A program made the position numbers and the translations under genes. From positions 1-6,581 of the forward strand of contig JAHFTZ010000145.1 of NCBI GenBank assembly GCA_023265355.1: 6,581 nucleotides of DNA. Reading direction: 5' to 3'. Shown one piece after another: positions 1 to 6,310 of this stretch. Every line of letters begins with the position of its first letter. Position 1 is the stretch's first letter. A model generated the notes under the pieces. That model had not been told where the DNA came from. It did no database searches and saw only the letters and a program-made list of their open reading frames with translations. Origin of the DNA: Terriglobus sp. (GTDB taxonomy: Bacteria; Acidobacteriota; Terriglobia; Terriglobales; Acidobacteriaceae).

Positions 1-2158
1 GCACATGCGTGTCCAGCTGCATGTCGTTGTCCCATGCGTACGTCACCGCTCCACGCCGTCCGACGATCCGATGCGGCTCAAAACTTCCCGCAACATTCAG
101 CACCGCCGTGCCGCGATGAATGGTGGAACTCGCCACCGTAACGCCCTTGGGGGCGTACTCGGCATCGGCCACAATGGAATCCACCAGCACATCGCCTGCA
201 GAGCCGAGGTGCGCTTCAAGCTGCTGTGCATCCAGATGTCCTTTGATATCCAGAGCTTCAATAGGGCCACTCGCCGTGCCCACAAAGTGCGCTTGCCCGT
301 GCAGAACGACCGGAAGAGCCGCACTGCCCTTCTTCCCATTGGCCTCATATCCAATGGAGTTCAGAACAGAATCAAATTCGCCCAGGTCGCGGAAGTCCGC
401 GTCCATCTTGAGCGCCGTGAGCGCATCGCCCTTGTTCACGCCGAGAATGCCGGTTGCAGAGACGGTCGTTGCTGGTGTCTTCGCCGTGAGTTGTTTGATA
501 TTGACGACCTCGCGATCGCCGCGATATTCCCCGTCCACCGATCCTGTCACTGGAATGTTCTGTGCATTCACGCGCAGCACTCCGGTCGGTGCCAACTTCA
601 ACTGGGCATTCACGACTACAGAACTGGGAAGGTCGGCCACAGCGCCTCCCCACTCCACCTTGACGGGTCCGGTAACAGCCGTATCCAGACCCAGGTCCTT
701 CTTATTGCGCGTGACTTCCATGATCGTTCGCAGACTCACCTTCGTCAGAGTCACGGTCAGATAGGCGTGCGCACGTTCGACCTTGTCCAGGGTGCGTGAT
801 CCAGTTAAAGGCTCCTTCGCGTTGATCGCGGTGGCGGCGGCATTGGCAGTCTTCTGTCCGGCGGCAATCGTAGGAGAACTCACCGCGGCATTCTGGGAGA
901 CCTCACCCAGCCAGTTGTTGATACGGAGTTCGCCGGCGATCTCTCCTCCGCCCGCAGGCAGATTTGCCGTGAGCGCCTGAAACAAAAGCTCGGTTGGCGT
1001 TACCCGCAACTCCGCTCCACCGTTCACGCCGTGCACCGTCACATCCTCATCGTCATATCCGGCGTCATGCCACTTGGCGGAACCCACCAACATGTAGCCC
1101 TTCTGGCAATCCGGATCCGGCGGAAGCACCTTCGTGCTTGCCTTGTTTTCGGTCGGGTGACGTCTGCGCCAGAAGCTCGGCTGCTTCTGCGCGACGGCCG
1201 GTGCGACCGTGCAACTGTGTCCGCTGATATTCAGATTGACGCGGCCACCCTTGAGACCAGGAAAGCCACTGAGCACGGAGATCTGCGGGATCTCAATATC
1301 GCCCTTGATACCGGCCTCCCATGCCGGTTTGTCGAAGTTCTCAATCTTTCCTGAGATTGCGAGATGAGAGTCGGTACCTGTATCCAGCGTGAGACTGCTC
1401 AGTTCAACGAGCTTGCGGCCAAGCTCAGCTTCGAGCTGCAGGCGGCTCTTCGCCTCGGGTGCCTGCTGCATTTTTGTGCGCAGGTCGCTGATGCCGATCG
1501 ACAGACCGTAGTGGTCGCTCGTTGGAAGATAGCGCAACGACACTCCAAGGTCGCGCGCTGCGAGATCGAATGGAATGGCGCGATCGTTCATGAGCACTAC
1601 GCCGTTCACGAGCTCGACCTTGTGAGCCTGCAGATCGAGAAGAGTATCCAGCACCGGCTCGTTGCTTGTGCTCTTCGTCTTTGGAACGGGCTGGTTGGTC
1701 GTGCCGTCCTTGTTCACAATCAGGTGAACACGCGGCTGCTCAACGCGCAGGAAATCCAGAGAGATGTATTTGATCGCGCCTTTGCCTGCGGCGTGCCAGA
1801 GAAAGTTCTTGATCGTCACGCGCAGAAGAATCTTGTCTACCGCGATATACGGCGCTTGATCGGGAGCTTCGAGCCCATGGATGACCAGGCCGTCCGCCTC
1901 GACGGCCAGATGCCTCAGGCTAAATCGCGTATGGGCCAGGTCGACCTTTCCGCCCGTCGCATCCTCCAGCGTCTTCACCAGAACGGCACTCACGCGACGG
2001 TCGAAGTCCGATGTGGTCGAGTACCACGCAAGCCCTCCGACGATCAGCAAAAAAAGGACGAAGAGGCTTCCCACGATCCAAGAGGCAATGCGGAGCCCGC
2101 GATGGCGCTTTGGTGTTGGGGGTGTGGTCTCGTCAGTCTCTGGATTCAACAGACTCAC
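1..2158 (-). CDS. TamB/AsmA-like inner-membrane-anchored envelope protein (3' end outside window)
   Basis: The frame starts at GTG 2158 and stays open for 719 codons to the left edge. Proteins of this superfamily (TamB, YhdP, YdbH, AsmA) are anchored in the inner membrane and reach through the periplasm as a beta-rich groove. They are linked to phospholipid transport and outer-membrane assembly. Residues 22-46 are a single transmembrane helix after a basic KRHR stretch, giving N-in topology. Residues 55-155 show the usual N-terminal layout: a TGGKVDL segment, then IKYISLDFLRVEQPRV and a NKDGTTNQP turn, as in AsmA-like domains. The rest alternates short beta strands. Two insertions stand out: a basic, Pro-rich loop (317-350, containing FWRRRH) bracketed by the only cysteines, C316 and C351, and an Ala-rich linker (421-455). 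Family members often exceed 1200 residues, so the diagnostic TamB C-terminal domain would lie outside the window. The GTGA overlap with the preceding stop suggests coupled translation. TamB versus another AsmA-like subfamily cannot be settled here. Confidence 0.85.
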   Translation of the reverse strand, partial: MSLLNPETDETTPPTPKRHRGLRIASWIVGSLFVLFLLIVGGLAWYSTTSDFDRRVSAVLVKTLEDATGGKVDLAHTRFSLRHLAVEADGLVIHGLEAPDQAPYIAVDKILLRVTIKNFLWHAAGKGAIKYISLDFLRVEQPRVHLIVNKDGTTNQPVPKTKSTSNEPVLDTLLDLQAHKVELVNGVVLMNDRAIPFDLAARDLGVSLRYLPTSDHYGLSIGISDLRTKMQQAPEAKSRLQLEAELGRKLVELSSLTLDTGTDSHLAISGKIENFDKPAWEAGIKGDIEIPQISVLSGFPGLKGGRVNLNISGHSCTVAPAVAQKQPSFWRRRHPTENKASTKVLPPDPDCQKGYMLVGSAKWHDAGYDDEDVTVHGVNGGAELRVTPTELLFQALTANLPAGGGEIAGELRINNWLGEVSQNAAVSSPTIAAGQKTANAAATAINAKEPLTGSRTLDKVERAHAYLTVTLTKVSLRTIMEVTRNKKDLGLDTAVTGPVKVEWGGAVADLPSSVVVNAQLKLAPTGVLRVNAQNIPVTGSVDGEYRGDREVVNIKQLTAKTPATTVSATGILGVNKGDALTALKMDADFRDLGEFDSVLNSIGYEANGKKGSAALPVVLHGQAHFVGTASGPIEALDIKGHLDAQQLEAHLGSAGDVLVDSIVADAEYAPKGVTVASSTIHRGTAVLNVAGSFEPHRIVGRRGAVTYAWDNDMQLDTHV

Positions 2159-2877
2159 TGCACGTCCTCCCCGTCTTTGAGAATGCGCACAGACCCCTGT
2201 TCTCGCAGCGTCTTCAACCATTGATCCAGAAGCACGCTTACCTGCTGCTCCAGAAGCACCTGCTCGATCCTCGCGCTGACGGCCTCAAGCGGAGGTGGCT
2301 GTACCTTCTGCTGGGCGTACTGCGGAAGCATTGTGTTCTTGTAAAACTCTTCGATCTGCGCTTCGGAGATACGTATCCCTGCGCGAAATCTCTGCTCGAT
2401 AAACCGAAGTACTTCCAGTCTTAGCCGCCAACGTTCCCGTACTTCTTTGGGGGTAAATCCTACTCCGGCCAGAAACTTCGTCCAGCCCTCGTCTGTCTCG
2501 CACGAGGCGTGGGCGCAGGCTGGCAGATCCTTGCGAAGATCGACAATGGCCGCATCCACCTCTGCGTCTGTGATCGGCGTTTGTCCCATACCCTGCTGCT
2601 GTTGGAGGATCAGCGTACGGTCTATGAGACGGCTCATCGCCTGTTCGCGTAGATTCTTTCCGAAACCGAGACGATAGGGTTGTAACTTCGCAAACCGTAT
2701 CTCTTCATCCAGGTCGCTCTGCAAAATGATCTGTCCATTCACAATGGCAATGATGCGATCGATGGATTCGCCGCGCGGGTCCACCGGCTTTGCGGAGGTC
2801 TGCGCAGGCGCAATTTTGCCGGCGAAGCACAGCAGCATCGCCAAAAGCAGAAACCGAATTGAAGAGCGCGTCGCCAT
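2155..2877 (-). CDS. SurA-like periplasmic chaperone lacking a prolyl-isomerase domain
   Basis: This is a 240-residue exported protein. Residues 1-25 are a signal peptide (RSSIR, hydrophobic FLLLAMLLCFAG, cleavage after APA before Q). Residues 38-60 (SIDRIIAIVNGQIILQSDLD) are the opening strand-helix signature of SurA N-terminal domains, and the helical part runs to about 185. Residues 198-234 resemble the SurA C-terminal helix and strand that pack against the N-domain (DQWLKTLREQGSVRIL). E. coli SurA has two parvulin domains between these parts; here only about 12 residues (LPQYAQQKVQPP) join them, and no parvulin motif is visible. It is therefore expected to bind unfolded outer-membrane proteins as a holdase without isomerase activity. 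C121 and C126 form a CxxxxC pair, probably a small disulfide loop. The ATG overlaps the Omp85 stop by one base (TAATG), with only a weak AGAG upstream, so translation is likely coupled. I leave the symbol empty because it is not a complete SurA. Confidence 0.85.
   Translation of the reverse strand: MATRSSIRFLLLAMLLCFAGKIAPAQTSAKPVDPRGESIDRIIAIVNGQIILQSDLDEEIRFAKLQPYRLGFGKNLREQAMSRLIDRTLILQQQQGMGQTPITDAEVDAAIVDLRKDLPACAHASCETDEGWTKFLAGVGFTPKEVRERWRLRLEVLRFIEQRFRAGIRISEAQIEEFYKNTMLPQYAQQKVQPPPLEAVSARIEQVLLEQQVSVLLDQWLKTLREQGSVRILKDGEDVQ
2166..2172 (-). promoter_or_regulatory. Ribosome binding site for the TamB-like gene
   Basis: Minus-strand GGGGAGG lies inside the last codons of the SurA-like gene, 7 bases before the GTG at 2158-2156. 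It is a strong Shine-Dalgarno and decides the start of the following gene. Another GTG two bases after GGAGG is in the SurA-like frame and meets that gene's stop at once, so it cannot be used. Confidence 0.75.
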
Positions 2878-5800
2878 TAGAAACTCTGCCCAATCGAGAA
2901 GAAGAACTGGAAGTGGCTTCCACGACCGACTGCGTGGTTTGCCTGCGGCAACGAGTAATCGTCGATGATCGGATAAACCGGCGGATTAATGTTGTAGCTA
3001 AAGTCCACGCGAATGGGGCCCACCGGCGTGTTATACCGCGCGCCCAAACCGACAGCGTGCGAGAAATAGGCGAAGTCGCATGTACCGGTCTGCGAAGGTC
3101 CGGTCACCTGAAAGCATGTCTCGCGGTTAGGCTGCTTAAATCGTCCAAAGCTCGGCCAGATGTCGCTGATATGCAGGAAGGCGTTTCCCATATCGTGGAA
3201 GAGCACAAAGCTCACGCTGTCGCCCACGATCGGCAGCACCGGTGGGGGCAGACGCAGTTCGAAGGTATTGATAAAGACCGCCGATCCGCCCACCGGAAAG
3301 CCCGTCGTAAGATCGCGCGGACCGGCGGAGTTTACGGCAAATCCGCGATGCGACGATGCGCCGCCAGCATAGAGGCGCTCTGGCAGAGGCACCGGATTGC
3401 AGCTTGCATTGGTCGTCAGAAGAATGCCTGCACATGCCGCTGTACCTGCGTTGGGATTCGTCCCGGAAGCGACCTCAAATCCAAAACGGGTGTTGCGCGC
3501 GAACGTATACTTCCGGCGCTTGCCCCAGGTGTAGTACGTGGAATAAGCAATGTCCGTCCGATTGAAGTTGACCTGAGAGCCGAACTTCGAATTCGAGAAG
3601 AAATCCTGGACGGAGAGGTACATTCCCTTCTGCGCATCGAGCGGAGACGGACCGCGCGTGTCGTGATACCAGGTGATTCCGGGGCCACCCACACGCACCG
3701 GTTGTGAGAGAAGAGGAATCAGGTTGGCGGTGACCTGAAGGCTGTTCTGATCCACACTCACACGGCGGTACGTAAAGTCATAGATCAGCGTGTCGGCGCG
3801 CGGAATTTTCTGCGTCACGCGCGCAATCGCCTGAAGGGTCGAAGCCTTGTACGTAGAGATGTTCTGCACATTGGAGTATCCACCCGTGAGCGATCCAATG
3901 AAGTTCGGGTGACTGAGAAGGTGAGGCGTATTCAGCGTGATTGACGCGATTCGCTCCAGCAGGCCGTACGTCGTGTGCAGCTGCAAAGAGTTGTCCGTAC
4001 CGCGCAGGTTGATCAGGGTGATGTCCGCAGAAACTCGGAAGGAAGCTCCCGCCCTGCCTTCGGGTGTGCAGGTGGTTCCACCCAGCGACTCCTGCGCGCG
4101 GCAGTTGGTCTGCGGAGTTCCCGTCTGCGCTTCAAAACCTGCGCCATACGTCACATCCCAGCGGCGCGCTTCGCTCAGCTGGATCAATACATTCTTGCGA
4201 TCTGCCTTGCCCTCAGGATTCTGCACCGCAACATTCGCTTCGTTGAAGAGCGCCAGATCGTAATACTTGCGCTGCATCTCTACGAGAGCGCTCTGGTCCA
4301 GAGGATCGCCTGGCTTCAAGAGGAGCTGACGGTTCACGACACTTGGGCGTGTGTGGTTCACGCCCGAAAGGAGGATTTTGTCGACGAAGACTTCGTCGCC
4401 CTCCGTGATGACGAACGTAAGATCTGTCTGGGTAGGGTCGTCCGCGCGCAAGGCCTGCTTAACCTCGACCTTCGCCTGCTCGAAGCCCTTGGCCAGGTAA
4501 TACTGCAGAATATTGTCGCGATCGCCGGAGACGGTGCTCAGTGAAAAGGGCTGATCCTCCACCGTGTTCATCATGGCGCGAACTTCCTTCTCACGAGAAG
4601 GATCTACGCCGCTCAGCTTTGCGCTTCCGAACTTCTGCTGCTCGCCTTCATCGATCTTCACATTGACGCGCATCAGGGCGAGCTTACCCTTTGTGCCCGC
4701 CTGTAACGTCTCCGTGGTCACCTTCACGCGACTGAAACCGTTCGCCCGATAGATCGACTGGATCGAGGCCACGTCGTTTTCCAGCAGCGTCTGCGAATAA
4801 CGGCCGTTGCGCACATAGGCGTCTGCCTTGACGACCTGCATCCGCTCTCGCATGGTATCGGTGTCAAAGTACTTGTTTCCTGAGATGTCCACCGCGACCA
4901 CACGGTACTTCTTGCCTTCGTTTACATCGAAGACCACGGTCTGCTTTGGCGTTCCCACGCCTTCCACATGCGGATTTACTTCAGCATCGAAGTAGCCCTG
5001 GCGCTGCAGAAATTCGCGAATATTGTGCGCGCCTTCATTTAGAAGATCGTTGTCGACGGCGCTCTCTTCATAGATCGGCAACAGTTTTTTCTGACGTGCG
5101 CTGGAGATCTTGGTCCCCTTGATTACCACCTTGACTTCAGGTCCCTGGTTAGCATTAAAGGTGTAGTCAAGCTGCTTGCGAGGAGCCACGTAGTCCTGCT
5201 TCTCCAGCGCGACCGTCGCTTCCAGGTGGTCCTTCTTCTGGTAGCCCGCGCGCAGCTTCGCCAGAGCGTTGCTGGTGGTGTCGCGAGTCACTTTGCTCTT
5301 GTACTTCAGCTTGCCGCGTTTACGAAACTCTTCGGGCGTGATGCCGATATCTGTCCCTGTCAACGCAACTCCACCGATCCGAGCCTGAGGGCCGACCGTC
5401 ACTGTGTAGGTCACGTCGATCTGCTTGCCAACCTCGTCCGCTTTCGTTTGCGATTGAATCACAGGCTCGTAGAATCCGTTCGTCGACAGCGTCTGCCGGA
5501 TCCCCTGCTCGCCCGTGGCGACCATCGCAGAGGTGAACGCCGTCCCCGGTTGCAGTTGCGTGGAATACTCCAGAAGCGAGCTCAGGCGCTCCGTCCTCAC
5601 GCCTCGAATCGTCACGCGACCCACGAAGTAGCGCGGTGTCCCTCCAAAAATAAGAGTGACCGTCTGCCCTGTGCCGCTCCCATGCCTTACAGCGCGCACA
5701 TCGATGCTGCGATAGAGTCCCGTCGCATACAAACGCCGGATCATGGCGCGCACCTGGATAGGATCCAGAGGCTTGCCCTCATGCACCGCAAACATCTCGC

Positions 5801-6179
5801 GGATGGGATCCTGGGGATCGAAATTCACGCCATCGAACTGAATGCTCTCGACACGCACTCCACTATAGCTCCAGAGCGTGCTGGCCACAGCTCCGGCATC
5901 TTCTGTTGCGGGCGAAGTTTCGCTCTTCGCGGAGTCATCGGAAGGAGCAGGCACCGTAGATGGAGTTGAAGACGAAGGAGATGCACTCTGCCCTGGTAGA
6001 GCCGCCGGTGCGCTCGAAGATGCGGGCGATCCCAAAGACGGAGAGGTCACAGCGTCTTGCGCGAACACCGAACTTGCCGTACCCAGCACAAGCGCGAGCG
6101 CGCAGGTCAACGCCCGGATCGCGGCCGAACGAACCTTCAGCACTGCTTCTGCTGGCCACTCTCCATTGAAAAAGCTCAC
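2877..6179 (-). CDS. Omp85 (BamA/TamA) family outer-membrane assembly protein with seven predicted POTRA domains
   Basis: Omp85 proteins insert beta-barrel proteins, or with TamB help build the outer membrane. From GTG at 6179 the protein has 1100 residues. Residues about 13-40 form a signal peptide (KVR, then ALTCALALVLG, cleavage near SVFA-Q). Residues 43-101 are a Ser/Pro/Ala-rich, probably disordered linker. Seven POTRA-like units follow, at roughly 106-183, 184-266, 267-347, 348-425, 426-515, 516-596 and 597-673. E. coli BamA has five and TamA three. The barrel (674-1100) carries family marks: HDTRGPSPLD, the loop-6 RGF (HRGF, 944-947), FHDMGNAF near 994-1001, TPVGPIRVDF near the end, and a terminal phenylalanine. 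The six mature-protein cysteines form three loop pairs. GTG at 6143 (1088 residues) would give a shorter, more classical signal peptide; a TTG at 6242 also leaves the frame open but is unlikely. Gene order before a SurA-like and a TamB-like gene suggests a TamA-like role, but it could instead be the cell's main BamA. Confidence 0.93.
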   Translation of the reverse strand: MSFFNGEWPAEAVLKVRSAAIRALTCALALVLGTASSVFAQDAVTSPSLGSPASSSAPAALPGQSASPSSSTPSTVPAPSDDSAKSETSPATEDAGAVASTLWSYSGVRVESIQFDGVNFDPQDPIREMFAVHEGKPLDPIQVRAMIRRLYATGLYRSIDVRAVRHGSGTGQTVTLIFGGTPRYFVGRVTIRGVRTERLSSLLEYSTQLQPGTAFTSAMVATGEQGIRQTLSTNGFYEPVIQSQTKADEVGKQIDVTYTVTVGPQARIGGVALTGTDIGITPEEFRKRGKLKYKSKVTRDTTSNALAKLRAGYQKKDHLEATVALEKQDYVAPRKQLDYTFNANQGPEVKVVIKGTKISSARQKKLLPIYEESAVDNDLLNEGAHNIREFLQRQGYFDAEVNPHVEGVGTPKQTVVFDVNEGKKYRVVAVDISGNKYFDTDTMRERMQVVKADAYVRNGRYSQTLLENDVASIQSIYRANGFSRVKVTTETLQAGTKGKLALMRVNVKIDEGEQQKFGSAKLSGVDPSREKEVRAMMNTVEDQPFSLSTVSGDRDNILQYYLAKGFEQAKVEVKQALRADDPTQTDLTFVITEGDEVFVDKILLSGVNHTRPSVVNRQLLLKPGDPLDQSALVEMQRKYYDLALFNEANVAVQNPEGKADRKNVLIQLSEARRWDVTYGAGFEAQTGTPQTNCRAQESLGGTTCTPEGRAGASFRVSADITLINLRGTDNSLQLHTTYGLLERIASITLNTPHLLSHPNFIGSLTGGYSNVQNISTYKASTLQAIARVTQKIPRADTLIYDFTYRRVSVDQNSLQVTANLIPLLSQPVRVGGPGITWYHDTRGPSPLDAQKGMYLSVQDFFSNSKFGSQVNFNRTDIAYSTYYTWGKRRKYTFARNTRFGFEVASGTNPNAGTAACAGILLTTNASCNPVPLPERLYAGGASSHRGFAVNSAGPRDLTTGFPVGGSAVFINTFELRLPPPVLPIVGDSVSFVLFHDMGNAFLHISDIWPSFGRFKQPNRETCFQVTGPSQTGTCDFAYFSHAVGLGARYNTPVGPIRVDFSYNINPPVYPIIDDYSLPQANHAVGRGSHFQFFFSIGQSF

Positions 6180-6187
6180 TCCACAAA

Positions 6188-6194
6188 CTCCACC
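6188..6194 (-). promoter_or_regulatory. Ribosome binding site for the Omp85 gene
   Basis: Minus-strand GGTGGAG places GGAG 8 bases before the GTG at 6179-6177. This is the best Shine-Dalgarno and start combination in the region and is the reason for preferring that start. The alternative in-frame GTG at 6143 has only GGAGAG 15 bases upstream, which is too far, and AGAAG too close. A promoter presumably lies in the same gap (6180-6305), but I found no clear -35/-10 pair. Confidence 0.5.
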
Positions 6195-6210
6195 GCTTAA
6201 ATTCGGAGAC

Positions 6211-6229
6211 CTACGTGGTCGTAGACCAC
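6211..6229 (-). repeat. Two overlapping, mutually exclusive small inverted repeats in the leader of the Omp85 gene
   Basis: GTGGTC-TAC-GACCAC (6229-6215) is a perfect 6-base inverted repeat with a 3-base loop. The overlapping CTACG-ACCA-CGTAG (6224-6211) is a perfect 5-base inverted repeat with a 4-base loop. Only one can form at a time in RNA. They sit about 30-50 bases before the preferred Omp85 start codon, inside the 126-base murE-Omp85 gap, and no T-tract follows, so they do not look like a terminator. The site could be a leader RNA switch, a dyad operator, or chance. No regulator is identifiable. Confidence 0.35.
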
Positions 6230-6276
6230 CGATATAACGCAATCAAATTAGGAACGCCAGTCACGAATCTGATGCC

Positions 6277-6310
6277 AAAAGCTGCCCGAGGGTTCGCTCA
6301 GTCCCTCAGC
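6277..6310 (-). terminator. Weak intrinsic-terminator-like hairpin at the end of murE
   Basis: Read on the minus strand, GCTGAGGG (6310-6303) can pair with CCCT and CAGC (6284-6281 for CAGC). The 3' arm carries a 4-base CGGG bulge, and a 10-base loop separates the arms. Four T residues (6280-6277) follow directly. The 5' arm begins before the murE stop codon. The bulge and the short T-tract make this a weak candidate. It may only attenuate read-through from murE into the envelope operon, or it may be chance. Confidence 0.3.

Noticed and set aside
5..799. Long plus-strand open frame (264 residues)
   Set aside because: It lies fully antisense to the TamB-like gene, has no recognisable domain, is rich in His/Arg/Cys as expected of a reversed GC-rich frame, and has no ribosome site. 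The minus-strand frame is continuous and family-like.
1364..2224. Plus-strand open frame (286 residues)
   Set aside because: Antisense to the membrane anchor and N-terminal domain of the TamB-like gene and to the end of the SurA-like gene; the translation has no domain character.
2790..3707. Plus-strand open frame (305 residues)
   Set aside because: Antisense to the Omp85 barrel, whose motifs on the minus strand are clear; basic, low-quality translation with no family resemblance.
5226..5969. Plus-strand open frame (247 residues)
   Set aside because: Antisense to the first POTRA domains; Arg/His-rich shadow with no motif.
6180..6242. TTG at 6242 as the Omp85 start
   Set aside because: It would add 21 residues containing Arg-rich and Gly-rich sequence before the signal peptide, has no Shine-Dalgarno, and runs through the leader inverted repeats.
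6190..6300. Sigma-70 promoter for the envelope operon
   Set aside because: Candidates such as CTGGCG-17-TTATAT and TTGATT-17-TACGAC each match the consensus only partly; none is strong enough to annotate.
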